NCBI GenBank assembly: GCA_017883615.1 | Contig: JADGNF010000006.1 | Location: 1-59,445, forward strand | Reading direction: 5' to 3' | DNA length: 59,445 bases | From: Candidatus Bathyarchaeota archaeon | GTDB lineage: Archaea; Thermoproteota; Bathyarchaeia; Bathyarchaeales; Bathycorpusculaceae | In this document: one piece after another, positions 25,713-34,224 of the stretch | Numbering within the stretch: position 1 is the first letter of the stretch | How the letters are laid out: each line of letters starts with the position of its first letter | Made by a program: the position numbers and the translations under genes | The notes under the pieces: generated by a model | Seen by the model: only the letters and a program-made list of their open reading frames with translations | What the model was told of the DNA's origin: nothing | The model's database searches: none

Positions 25713-26016
25713 GCATCTTCACGACGAAGCTATCGGTAAGCTGCCAGTAGGCCTGGAAGATGCGGAAGTCAACGTGAAGCTGCTCGAAGCGGCCACCACT
25801 CTTGGCATCTGCCAAGCACACTTGAACCCCGTGAACTCCACACAAGCGGCTCCAGCTGACCCCGTAAACGTTAAAGCTAAAACAAAGATGATTTCGTTCA
25901 AAACTAAGTTGGGAAAAATCATGCATAAACTCTACGATTTGGAACCGGAAAACACTCCAGAGAAACCGCTCAACGTTGATTTGGGCGTTGACCTCTACCA
26001 AATGGAAAAGTATTAG
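25702..26016 (+). CDS. 104-residue partner protein of the RHH regulator
   Basis: Starts at GTG 25702, five bases after GGAGGAG inside the RHH gene. The product is soluble, begins LTKHLHDEAIGKLPVGLEDAE and ends PLNVDLGVDLYQMEKY; the middle (NPVNSTQAAPADPVN) is probably a flexible linker between a short N-terminal and a C-terminal segment. No family recognised. The tight coupling to the RHH gene implies related function, for example a cell-cycle or envelope protein controlled by it. Confidence 0.7.
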   Translation: MLTKHLHDEAIGKLPVGLEDAEVNVKLLEAATTLGICQAHLNPVNSTQAAPADPVNVKAKTKMISFKTKLGKIMHKLYDLEPENTPEKPLNVDLGVDLYQMEKY

Positions 26017-26099
26017 CAACAACTTTCCCCCTTTCTTAATTTGTTCTAAAGCTGTTTCTACGGAAAAAGCTATAACCATTTCAACGCCACATTTTGGAT

Positions 26100-26810
26100 A
26101 TGGACAGCTTAATTGCGCGAATCCGCACAGACCTTCGGGCTTCTGCTGACGAGAGAACCAAACAAGTTTTCCAACGTTTCTTCAAGGAAGCAGTAACCTA
26201 CTACGGAGTAAAGACGCCAACTGTTGGCAAAATCGCAAAGAAATACTGGCACGAAATCCACCTGTTGAGTAAGCCAGAGATTTTTGGGCTGTGCGAGGAA
26301 CTGTACGCTTCAGGCTTCACAGAAGAAGCCTTTGTAGCAGCGTTTTGGCTCCCCAACATGGTTGAGAAATTTGAGCCCATAGATTTACCCACCTTCAAAC
26401 GTTGGATTGAAAAGTATATTGATAATTGGGCGAAATGCGACGGCTTTTGCAATCATACGATCGGCGACTTTATCGAGAAATACCCCGAAATAGCAGGTGA
26501 AGTGAAATGCTGGGCAAGATCCGACTGCAGATGGCTCAGGCGTGCTGCTGCGGTTTCGTTTATTGTTCCAGCCAAAAAAGGCGAGTTCCTCAAGGATGGA
26601 TTCGAAATCAGTGACATGCTGATTACAGACAGCGACGATATGGTGCAGAAGGGTTATGGTTGGTTGCTTAAGGAGGAAAGTCGGAAACATCCGAAAGAGG
26701 TTTTTGATTATGTGGTGCGGAACCGTAGCGTTATGCCGCGAACAGCGCTCAGATATGCAATAGAATTATTGCCAAAAGAACTTAAAACAGAAGCCATGAA
26801 GAAAGGCTAA
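26100..26810 (+). CDS. alkD: AlkD-like DNA alkylation repair enzyme
   Basis: 236 residues. Helical HEAT-like repeats: YGVKTPTVGKIAKKYW, ELYASGFTEEAFVAAFWL, DNWAKCDGFCNHTIGDFI and WLRRAAAVSFIVPAKKG, followed by VQKGYGWLLKEESRKHPKEVFDYVV. The W, D and R residues in the third and fourth segments are those that contact DNA and the alkylated base in AlkD. It should excise positively charged alkylpurines (3-methyladenine, 7-methylguanine). Starts at ATG 26100; TTG 26094 is an alternative. Confidence 0.85.
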   Translation: MDSLIARIRTDLRASADERTKQVFQRFFKEAVTYYGVKTPTVGKIAKKYWHEIHLLSKPEIFGLCEELYASGFTEEAFVAAFWLPNMVEKFEPIDLPTFKRWIEKYIDNWAKCDGFCNHTIGDFIEKYPEIAGEVKCWARSDCRWLRRAAAVSFIVPAKKGEFLKDGFEISDMLITDSDDMVQKGYGWLLKEESRKHPKEVFDYVVRNRSVMPRTALRYAIELLPKELKTEAMKKG

Positions 26811-26892
26811 TGGTTTAGCCGCATTTTTCTATAGCGTACATATAGGCAAATCTTTTATTCAAACTAAGCATAATGTTTCGCAAGGAGCAATA

Positions 26893-27159
26893 TTGCATAT
26901 GAACGAAGAAGAAATACTCGAAATTGGAGCCGTTAAACATTTCTTCTCCAAAATCAACGTAGGGATAATCGAACTTACAGCTCCCTTATCCGTAGGAGAC
27001 CGCATACTCGTAAAAGGGCCTTCAACTGACTTCGAAATGACTGTCGACTCTATGCAAGTAGAACATAAAAGTATTCAACGTGTCGAAGCTGGCCAAAGCG
27101 TAGGCTTAAAGTTGGTGCAACAAGCCAAAGAGCGAGACGTCGTCTACAAGAAACTGTAG
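26893..27159 (+). CDS. EF-Tu domain II-like beta-barrel protein
   Basis: 88 residues from TTG 26893, chosen because AAGGAG is five bases upstream (ATG 26899 would be farther away). GAVKHFFSKINVGIIELTAPLSVGDRILVKG and DFEMTVDSMQVEHKSIQRVEAGQSVGLKL are a single translation-factor domain II barrel without the GTPase domain. Free-standing copies are widespread in archaea and occur near U32 peptidases/tRNA-hydroxylation genes, but here none is adjacent. Role unknown. Confidence 0.8.
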   Translation: MHMNEEEILEIGAVKHFFSKINVGIIELTAPLSVGDRILVKGPSTDFEMTVDSMQVEHKSIQRVEAGQSVGLKLVQQAKERDVVYKKL

Positions 27160-27311
27160 CCATAACCGAATAGATTAAGTTGCCTCCGTTGAGCCCTCAA
27201 CTATATTTTTTATTTCAGCATTCAATGTATCAGGTAAACCAAGAATACTAACGTCCCCGAAGCCCAGGATAATCATCGAAACCGCCCCATCACGCGCCTG
27301 TGCAAAAACTT

Positions 27312-27614
27312 TTAGCTCACAAAACCCAAAATGATTTTGTCCACAGCCTGCAGAAACGAATCCTCTAAACTTATGCCGTTACGTTCCGACAAAACAAACA
27401 GGGAAAAAAGTAACTCTGAAAACAATCTACCGAGCTCCTCCCTTTCTGGCGGCTGAGCAGTCTGCAGACTTTTTGTCTTCTTTGCAATTTCCGTTGCCTT
27501 TGTAACTAACTCACCTTCTGAATCAAATTCTGCCGAACGTTCACTATTCAACGATTCAAACTTTTTGAAAGTTTTCCAGCTCAGATGTTGAGCATCTCGA
27601 AGCGTAAGTGACAT
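27312..27614 (-). CDS. MazG-like protein, degenerate active site
   Basis: 100 residues from ATG 27614 (the longer upstream frame is basic and looks like non-coding text). SLTLRDAQHLSWKTFKKFE and ELGRLFSELLFSLFVLSERNGISLEDSFLQAVDKI match the first and last helices of MazG-like nucleotide pyrophosphohydrolases. The metal-binding EExxE of the second helix, expected after LVTKATEIAKK, is missing, and the D of the ELGDxL motif is R here. It may bind but not hydrolyse nucleotides, or may be decaying. Confidence 0.55.
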   Translation of the reverse strand: MSLTLRDAQHLSWKTFKKFESLNSERSAEFDSEGELVTKATEIAKKTKSLQTAQPPEREELGRLFSELLFSLFVLSERNGISLEDSFLQAVDKIILGFVS

Positions 27615-27813
27615 CAGGTTCACTCTTAAAAGAAAACGTGCGACAGTGAAGATAAAACTTTCCCGAAGACAACTCTTGCAACTCTTTGGGAGGCGCCTTC
27701 TTTGAAAGCTCACCGCCATTGGCCGTCGTGCTTGAAGCTTTTTAGGGAAAGTATACGAGTTTGCGAAAAAGATAAGTGCTGAGTCTGTTTATTTGAGATA
27801 TAATGTTGCTGGG

Positions 27814-30279
27814 ATGTCATCTTTGAAGCGCTGTCGCCCCGCCCACTCTCGATTTACAAGAAGTATTGTTGCAATAGTTTTCATTGCTTTGGTCTTGTTT
27901 GTTTTTGTTCCATCATCAACGGCTTCACCTGACCCGCCTTCAATCCAATGGAGGAAAACCTACACTGGTTTGCAGATTAATTCTATCATCCAAACATCTG
28001 ACGGAGGCTACGCCATGGTTGGCACGGCTTTGTCATATGGCGGAGCTACATTAATTAAAACTGACTCAGCTGGGAACGTGTTATGGCAGAAGGCTCTTGG
28101 CAACGCGGTTTCGTTAGCGCAAGCTTCCGATCAAGGATACGTTGTTTTCTGCGTAAACGGGGAAGTCGTCAAAACCGACGTTGACGGAAACAAAATTTCC
28201 TTTTTCTACGCTAAAGTCGACGCCTTAGCTGTTCTCCCTTCTGAAGTAGACAGGGTTAATAATTCTGCACCCATTACCGAGACCGGCGTTCGGCAAGGAA
28301 TTATTACCTGCGATGGCACCTTCACCGTCGTCGGAAACAGCATCGGAGAGAGTAATGAGACTTACGCTTGGCTGCGCAAAGTTGACTCTCAAGGCAAAAT
28401 CCTTTGGGACATGAACTTTACAGGTGGTTTCAGGGTTTCTTCTGTTGCAAGCACTTTTGATCGCGGCTGCGCGTTAGCAGGTAACTTGAAGAATAATTTT
28501 TGGCTAGCTCGGCTTGATTCGAACGGCAATCAACAGTGGAGCCAAAATTATGTTTATGGCGATCCCTTAGACACACATTTCATTTACTCCATGGCAAAAA
28601 CTGAAGATGCAGGATTTATTCTTGCTGGGACAGGACTCTGGCAGTCCAGCGGCGGAATGATTCCTTGGCTGGTTAAAATAAATTCTATTGGCTATGAACA
28701 ATGGAACCTTCGCTACGAGCAATATTCGGGTGACAGCTTCACCACAATTGTGCAAACTCCCGACGAAGGCTACTTGATTGCTCAGCCAAAAACTGCATCG
28801 ATTGTGAGGACTGATTCCTCTGGTAGAGAACTATGGCGAGAGCAGTTAGGCATTTCGGAAATAGCGTCGCCGTTAGGCTTCCCCTCTTCGTGCATAATTT
28901 CAACAAAGGATGGCGGATACTTAATTGCAGGAACCACTTCGGAAAGCGCGTTTATGATCAAATTTTCTCCAGAAAAAGCCCTTGAGGTAGCACCGATCGT
29001 TACACTCACTAGTCCACAAAGCACAACATATGGCACGAGTGAAATACCATTGACGTTTTTGATTAAAGATCAGGGATCCTCGTTAAGCTACTCTCTTGAT
29101 GGTCAGCAAGCGGTGACAATCGGTGGAAATTCAACTCTAACTGGACTAACTGTTGGAGCTCACAAACTAACAGTTTATAATCAGGATTCTGCAGGACTTG
29201 TAGGAACCTCGAAAACAATTACTTTCACGGTTAATACTCGCTTCCCAACTGAACTAGTTATTGCAGGAGTAGCTATCGTCGTTGCCGCTAGCTTCAGTTT
29301 TCCACTTTACTTGAAAAGGCAAAGCCTCCAAAATTACAGAAAAAGAGGCTTAAAGAGTTTCATAAAGAAGCAAAATCTTGTTTCAATAAAACAAAACAAG
29401 CTGGCGTGGACGTTAATCATAATCAGTCTGTGCTTCGTTTTGGTCTTTGTGCAGTTATTCTTTCCATATGCCTACTATTCATCTTCGTCCACACGCTCAA
29501 ACAAATCCTTCGAAGTGGGCGTGAGTTATGTCTACGAACGTGACAATATAGAGCAAATCTACAATGAAGTATCCCATATCAAAGATTTAGGTTTCAAAGT
29601 GATTCGAATTAATCTCGTCTGCGATTCAAACACCCAAAGTTCTTATCTTAACACTCTCACCGATGTATTCTTCAACGCTGCTAGACAACTCGACGTGAAA
29701 GTTGCGTTGATTGTCAACAACCACAACAACACAAACGACATAAACTATTATCTTGACCGGTGGGGTAACGACGTAGCATATGTTCAAATCTTCAATGAAC
29801 CCGACGTTGCCACTTCGTGGGATGTGGGAGCGTTATTCACAGACGATGAAGCAGGTTCAAAATTCAACGAGATCTACGCTATAGTTGAACAGCATAATCT
29901 TTCTGCAGTGCGCTACACCAATTTTTCACCTGCATTCGTCGCTCGGACCAACCTTCCTATCCAATTCAGCGAAAAGCTAGACTTTGTAGGTTTTGACGTT
30001 TTCATGGATTCAGTTCTGACGGTCTCACCCACTATGATACATCTTCTTCAGAAGATAACAAACAAAGACGTGGTAATTTCCGAGTTTGGCATGTCAACAA
30101 ACAATGACGCGACACAGAGCGATTACATAATTAGGGGGCTGAATCTTTTCAAAAACATGGGGCTTAAAAGCTGCTGGATAGTCTACTGGAACAGCGTAGA
30201 CAACGATTACGGAATAAGAGGAAGATTAGCGGAACAAAAAATAGGTGAATGGATTGCAACAAATGCTCAAGCGGCTTAA
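27814..30279 (+). CDS. Membrane protein fusing an exported beta-propeller with a cellulase-superfamily glycosidase domain
   Basis: About 821 residues from ATG 27814. A signal helix (about 16-34) leads to repeats of the type II.T.DGGY.(M/L/I)(V/A)G, W..K, seven-bladed propeller text, then an Ig-like segment (ITLTSPQSTTYGT-type). Two membrane helices follow (about 480-500 and 533-555). The C-terminal 250 residues form a TIM-barrel glycosidase: FEVGVSYVYERD, HIKDLGFKVIRIN, IFNEPD (Glu around 661, acid/base) and VISEFG (Glu around 755, nucleophile), the two-Glu arrangement of clan GH-A. The glycosidase domain faces the outside if both helices span. Substrate unknown; perhaps acts on surface glycans. 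Start could be TTG 27793. Confidence 0.75.
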   Translation: MSSLKRCRPAHSRFTRSIVAIVFIALVLFVFVPSSTASPDPPSIQWRKTYTGLQINSIIQTSDGGYAMVGTALSYGGATLIKTDSAGNVLWQKALGNAVSLAQASDQGYVVFCVNGEVVKTDVDGNKISFFYAKVDALAVLPSEVDRVNNSAPITETGVRQGIITCDGTFTVVGNSIGESNETYAWLRKVDSQGKILWDMNFTGGFRVSSVASTFDRGCALAGNLKNNFWLARLDSNGNQQWSQNYVYGDPLDTHFIYSMAKTEDAGFILAGTGLWQSSGGMIPWLVKINSIGYEQWNLRYEQYSGDSFTTIVQTPDEGYLIAQPKTASIVRTDSSGRELWREQLGISEIASPLGFPSSCIISTKDGGYLIAGTTSESAFMIKFSPEKALEVAPIVTLTSPQSTTYGTSEIPLTFLIKDQGSSLSYSLDGQQAVTIGGNSTLTGLTVGAHKLTVYNQDSAGLVGTSKTITFTVNTRFPTELVIAGVAIVVAASFSFPLYLKRQSLQNYRKRGLKSFIKKQNLVSIKQNKLAWTLIIISLCFVLVFVQLFFPYAYYSSSSTRSNKSFEVGVSYVYERDNIEQIYNEVSHIKDLGFKVIRINLVCDSNTQSSYLNTLTDVFFNAARQLDVKVALIVNNHNNTNDINYYLDRWGNDVAYVQIFNEPDVATSWDVGALFTDDEAGSKFNEIYAIVEQHNLSAVRYTNFSPAFVARTNLPIQFSEKLDFVGFDVFMDSVLTVSPTMIHLLQKITNKDVVISEFGMSTNNDATQSDYIIRGLNLFKNMGLKSCWIVYWNSVDNDYGIRGRLAEQKIGEWIATNAQAA

Positions 30280-30688
30280 ACAAGTCTTAGTCCACGGCTC
30301 GATAATAATAATCACCTTAGTAGCCATTCAACTATTGCTGGATGCATACCAGAAAGCGTTCCTACTATACATGCCACCTATTGGGTTTGCTTTGTTCCTC
30401 GTAACAATGTTCGCCATCCAACCCATCATTCTCGGCGTTTTGAACATAGTCATTCTCCACAGCATATATCATTGCGAAGGGTGGCAGATAGGATTCTGGC
30501 TCAATGGTTTTTTCCTCTTGATTTGCTTCTCCACAATAAACCTTCTGATACAAACAACTTCGGGTGTAGCGTTTTCGTTAGGCGTCGGGATAGGTGAAAT
30601 ATTTTTGCTCGCCCTCCCATTTGGATACCTGGGAAAATTCAGCAACCGTGGTTGCGAAAGCAAAAACCCAGCAAATACCACAACATAA
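30263..30688 (+). CDS. Four-helix membrane protein
   Basis: 141 residues from ATG 30263, overlapping the end of the glycosidase fusion gene by 17 bases, so the two are translationally coupled. Four hydrophobic helices (about 13-31, 38-60, 72-92 and 98-118) and a short polar tail. No family recognised. The overlap suggests that it works with the fusion protein, for example as a membrane partner. Confidence 0.65.
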   Translation: MLKRLKQVLVHGSIIIITLVAIQLLLDAYQKAFLLYMPPIGFALFLVTMFAIQPIILGVLNIVILHSIYHCEGWQIGFWLNGFFLLICFSTINLLIQTTSGVAFSLGVGIGEIFLLALPFGYLGKFSNRGCESKNPANTTT

Positions 30689-30952
30689 CCCTGCGTTAAA
30701 TCTTCTCGATTACGATAATTCTTTTTCTTCTTAACTGAGCATGTATTCATCTAGACGAACATTAAGGAAAAGGAATGAAACAATGAATTATGCTTAAACT
30801 CAAGGGATTATTTCGCAGTCGTTTTCAATGGTGACGTCACCATTCTTCGCGCTCCTCCCCCTTTTTTAGTTAGCCGAGTGTGAGGTATCTTAGGCTTTAG
30901 TGGGGTTGTCTCCCACAACAACCTCTCTTCACTCTGGATAATATTTCGCTAG

Positions 30953-31336
30953 CTATTTCTTAACAACTAAAACATTGACATGTGAGTGGCTAACAACTTG
31001 TTTTGACACACTTCCCACCAGCATTGACACCCTGCCTCCTAAGCCACGACTTCCAACAACTATGAGGCTAAAGTTCTCTTGTTTTGCGATGGAAACCAAG
31101 ACCTTGGCGGCATTTGATCCTGGAACCGAAACGCACTCATGCTTGACGTTTTCTTTCTTTAAATCCTGCTTAGCGATAATGATTGCGGCATCCGCTTGGT
31201 TTTTGTCTTTCTCATAGACAGTAACCACTTTTAAGAACCCAGAAAAACATTTAGCGAGGGTCATTGCTTCTTCAAGAGCTTTTCTTGACTGTAACGAATT
31301 ATCATAACCTACAATTATTCTGATCCTATCAAACAT
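30953..31336 (-). CDS. Universal stress protein (UspA family)
   Basis: 127 residues from ATG 31336 (GGAG nine bases upstream). Begins RIRIIVGYDNSLQSRKALEEAMTLA and ends VGSRGLGGRVSMLVGSVSKQVVSHSHVNVLVVK. The G-x2-G-x9-G(S) pattern in the last segment is the ATP-binding loop of the Usp family. It is a small cytoplasmic dimer expressed under stress. Alone, with about 260 bases of gene-free DNA downstream. Confidence 0.9.
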   Translation of the reverse strand: MFDRIRIIVGYDNSLQSRKALEEAMTLAKCFSGFLKVVTVYEKDKNQADAAIIIAKQDLKKENVKHECVSVPGSNAAKVLVSIAKQENFSLIVVGSRGLGGRVSMLVGSVSKQVVSHSHVNVLVVKK

Positions 31337-31454
31337 AAATGTCAACTCCTAACTTAGTATTGCTGGAACAAATAAGACGTTTTCGATAGATAACATTCTC
31401 CTTAGAAAGAACGAGACTATAATTTAGTCGATTGGGTCGTTCAGTCTTTACAGC

Positions 31455-31721
31455 TTGATCAAAGTTACCACGGGGCAATCGACGCCGTCTTTGCTAAGAA
31501 TAGGGCTGGTTCTAATGGTCATTCTGATTGCGGTAATATGGCTAAGGCAAAAACCGTCCAGCCTCATTCCGTTAACGGGAGCAGTGATGTTGTTGGGCGC
31601 TTTCATCCTTCCAGTAAACGGATTCTTAAACTACTTCTTACCTGGCATTGCCTTCTACTGCGCACTAGTACCCTACGCTATCTACCGAGTGGCAAGTAAA
31701 TTAGAAAAAACCACCTATTAG
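31455..31721 (+). CDS. Small membrane protein with three hydrophobic segments
   Basis: 88 residues from TTG 31455 at best; no ribosome site is evident. Hydrophobic segments at about 13-30, 37-55 and 58-75, short basic tail. I do not recognise a family. The frame is clean and hydrophobic throughout, which supports a real gene, but the start is uncertain. Confidence 0.5.
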   Translation: MIKVTTGQSTPSLLRIGLVLMVILIAVIWLRQKPSSLIPLTGAVMLLGAFILPVNGFLNYFLPGIAFYCALVPYAIYRVASKLEKTTY

Positions 31722-31825
31722 CGCAATTCTGAATATGAACTATTGAACTCGTATCAAAACAGAAACCATAACCAGCTACGATTAGACCCAAAAAACCTTT
31801 CAAAACCATCAAATTACAGAATCCA

Positions 31826-31990
31826 TTAGCCAATAGCGTTGATTAGAATCTGGTCTATGGTGCATTCTGAGGGTGCCTTGTCTTCTCTTAGTCCTCTGAA
31901 TCTGGGATGTCTCAGACTCAAGTCGGGCGTAACAGCCATGTAGACTACTCGCAGGCGAGTCTTGACTCAATTCACGTTATCCCGTTTTTA
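31826..31990 (-). pseudogene. C-terminal remnant of an ATP-dependent DNA ligase, copy 1
   Basis: On the minus strand a short frame reads VVYMAVTPDLSLRHPRFRGLREDKAPSEC.IDQIL to a TAA at 31828. This matches the C-terminus of LigD/archaeal ATP-dependent ligases (LRHPRF.GLREDK). Upstream the frame decays (a TGA in the WVEPKL region and missing codons) and the rest of the gene is absent. A related remnant lies at 37464. The remaining sequence from 31990 to 32233 contains only broken frames; I see no gene there. Confidence 0.75.
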
Positions 31991-32233
31991 AAGCGACTTC
32001 ACTTTTTTGTTCGGTCGATCCGTTGGTAGATCTCCGAAAAACTAGAAGGGATGTGGATTTTGCGATTTGAGGAACGCCTGCAAGATCTTCAACTATCAAA
32101 AAGATTCGCGAAAGTAGAGCAAATGCAGTTGCCGCAGACAAGAACTTGGAATGGGCATTTTTGTGTTTAACTGCTTCTGAGTGAGTTCACCTTTTATGTC
32201 ATGTGATCATACAACAATGAGGAAACCAAAGAA

Positions 32234-32994
32234 GTGAAAAGCATTAACCAGAAGGAATTGACTCGTAGCGAACGGAAATTGTTGTTTGCTTGTCTCATAT
32301 TTCTAATGAGTTTTATGTTTATTTTATTATTCAGAAACAGATTTGCTGTCGTAGATCATGGCATAAATGTTTGGATTCCTTCGATTCATTCGGGCGCTCT
32401 TACCAATATAGCTCTTGCCGTTTCGTTTGCGTTTGACACTTACAGTCTGCTAGCGATCACTTTAGGAATTTCGGCGTATCTGTTCTTCAAGAATTATCGG
32501 GCCGAAAGCTTGTTGCTGTTGGGGACAATGGGCGGAGATGCTCTCTTAGTTGCGGCTTTCAAAAGTTTGGTCATTCACCTCGACCTTTAAATGGGTTAAT
32601 AGTTGATTCGGGGTTTTCTTTTCCTAGTGGTCACACAACTGGAGGCATAGTTTTTTGTGGATTAATCGCGTATTTCACGTGGCAACGTTGGAAAAACCCC
32701 AAGCTAAGAGCTGCAACAATTGCCTTCTGGGTTTCAGTATCGTCGGTTGTGGGTTTTGACAGGGTGTACTTGAACGTTCACTGGTTTAGCGATGTTTTGG
32801 GAGGAGCCATGCTTGGGCTTTTTTGGCTAACTTTTTCTATTCTTCTTTTTCAGCTTTTGAAATCTCGGGGAGATTGTAAATCGGTTCCCTTTCGTTACGT
32901 CTTCGCAAACCAAAAATCTTCTCAAAAGCGAGCAATGGCCATAAACTCATCACACTTAACCACAAAAACCAACTCGCATCCAAAAAGGCTCTGA
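32234..32994 (+). pseudogene. PAP2-family phosphatase, frameshifted
   Basis: The first frame (32234-32590) gives an N-terminal helix set with ITLGISAYLFFKNYRAESLLLLGTMGGDALLVAAFKSLV. It ends before the phosphatase motif, which resumes in another frame from about 32580: PRPLNGL, SFPSGHTTGGIVF (motif 2) and VGFDRVYLNVHWFSDVLGGAMLG (motif 3, with R and H). The lesion is a single-base shift at about 32565-32585. Intact, it would be a roughly 250-residue integral membrane lipid phosphatase with a KxxxxxxRP...PSGH...R.....H active site. It may be a sequencing error. The last 35 residues are a basic tail. Confidence 0.8.
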
Positions 32995-33132
32995 CACTTT
33001 CTTGGTGAGCATCGTTTTAAAGAGCGTAGGACTCTAAAGTGTTGCCACTGCACTGATTATATCTGGCAAGAATCAGGAACGATTCAGAAGAAGTGAGAGC
33101 TTCTTTGGTTTTGTTCTGCTTTTTTATCCTAC

Positions 33133-33243
33133 TTAACTGAATATGCAATTGTTTGGTTGTCTTGTCCAGCCGCATCGAGTGCACTGGGATGAGCCATTTT
33201 CTAAGTTGGCAAATACTTCGTTTTTACAGCTTGGACAATTCAA
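33133..33243 (-). CDS. 36-residue zinc-ribbon protein
   Basis: From TTG 33243 (AAGGTG lies just upstream) the frame reads LNCPSCKNEVFANLENGSSQCTRCGWTRQPNNC and stops at TAA 33133. The two CxxC pairs are spaced like a rubredoxin-type zinc ribbon. An AGGAGGTTGACC-like site lies about 45 bases further upstream, so an upstream start in a non-ATG codon is also possible. The gap from 32995 to 33130 holds only a frame without a start codon (see rejected items). Confidence 0.55.
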   Translation of the reverse strand: MNCPSCKNEVFANLENGSSQCTRCGWTRQPNNCIFS

Positions 33244-33401
33244 TTTAACACCTTGACGAACAAAACCGGGCTTTATCCCTTATCGGTCAACCTCCTGATT
33301 CAGAAATATGTCAAGAGGTTTGACACAAAATAGAGCAGCGAAAGCTGATTTTGATTATTGACAAATGCTAAGAGAGTTTAGCAAATTGAGAAATGTGCAT
33401 T

Positions 33402-33785
33402 TCATCTTTGTGATCTTGAAGCCGCTTGGGTTAAAGGTGCGGCTTCGATTTTGATTCTGCATTCGGCGGTCATTGTTTTGCAGATGATGTTGAGTGAGCC
33501 TTCTGTGAAGTTGAGGACGTTTTGGCCTTCTCTTGTTAGAGCGTATATTTTGCGGGGTCTTTCTGTATCCATGTTCCAGGTGCTTTTCAGGTGACCCTTC
33601 TTCTCCAAAGTGCCTAAGAGGGGGTAGATGGTGCTGGGTCCAAAGTAGATGCCAAAGGTTTTGCGGATTTTGGCCATCATTTGGTAGCCGTGCATGGGTT
33701 GTTCGGTTAGGAGTTGAAGGATGATCATGTCGAGTAGGCTTTTGGTGAGCTTTGTTTGGATTTCTTCTTGATAATTAGTCTTCAT
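33402..33785 (-). CDS. PadR-family transcriptional regulator
   Basis: 127 residues from ATG 33785, preceded by GGAG. KSLLDMIILQLLTEQPMHGYQMMAKIRKTFGIYFGPSTIYPLLGTLEKKGHLKSTW is the PadR winged helix (P/HGY and STIYPLL.LE..G), and RPRKIYALTREG is the wing. It should bind DNA as a dimer and repress a nearby gene. No target is obvious; the PAS kinase gene lies divergently across a 440-base gap. PadR proteins often control membrane transporters or stress genes. Confidence 0.9.
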   Translation of the reverse strand: MKTNYQEEIQTKLTKSLLDMIILQLLTEQPMHGYQMMAKIRKTFGIYFGPSTIYPLLGTLEKKGHLKSTWNMDTERPRKIYALTREGQNVLNFTEGSLNIICKTMTAECRIKIEAAPLTQAASRSQR

Positions 33786-34224
33786 TGCCTGTTTCTCCGG
33801 TTGTAGTTGCGTGCTACAAGAATACAATATGTCTTTCTAAGATACATTTCTTATGTCTTCACAATGCGCAAACCCCGACTTAAACCCTTAGACATAACTC
33901 AAGCATACCAAACAAACTAAAAGCACCAATTTCACATCCCAAAAAACAAATCGGTACATGAAACATAGGTCAGAAACAAATATTCCAAACGTTAAACCAA
34001 CTTCACACGGTATGTACAACAGACAAACACAAAACCTCACAAACTCCATCAAACCTTCAAAAATCAAAGGTACCTTCTTAGACAAGAAATTTGCAATATA
34101 TTTTCCAGGTGAAAAATCCAGGAAGCCAACAAGGATTCGAGGGAAGCTTGCAGAACCCTTTTCGATAGTTTGCGCAGATGGTTAGCTTTTTAGACTAGAA
34201 CAGATAAAATCTAATCGAAAGTTC
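33786..34224. other. Gene-free A/C-rich gap between the PadR and kinase genes
   Basis: Plus-strand sequence from about 33885 to 34090 is A/C-rich and T-poor, like the repeats at 19-20 kb but without the C-tract block or a matching order. Frames read through it are low-complexity. I see promoters for both flanking genes only as general A/T-rich stretches and nothing else. Confidence 0.4.

Noticed and set aside
31990-32170. Plus-strand frame with text like RESRANAVAADKNLEWAFLCLTASE
   Set aside because: Interrupted by TGA, no start; possibly decayed coding DNA but no family recognised.
32992-33105. Frame reading GEHRFKERRTLKCCHCTDYIW, like a C1/zinc-finger piece
   Set aside because: No start codon in frame and only about 35 codons; at most a remnant.
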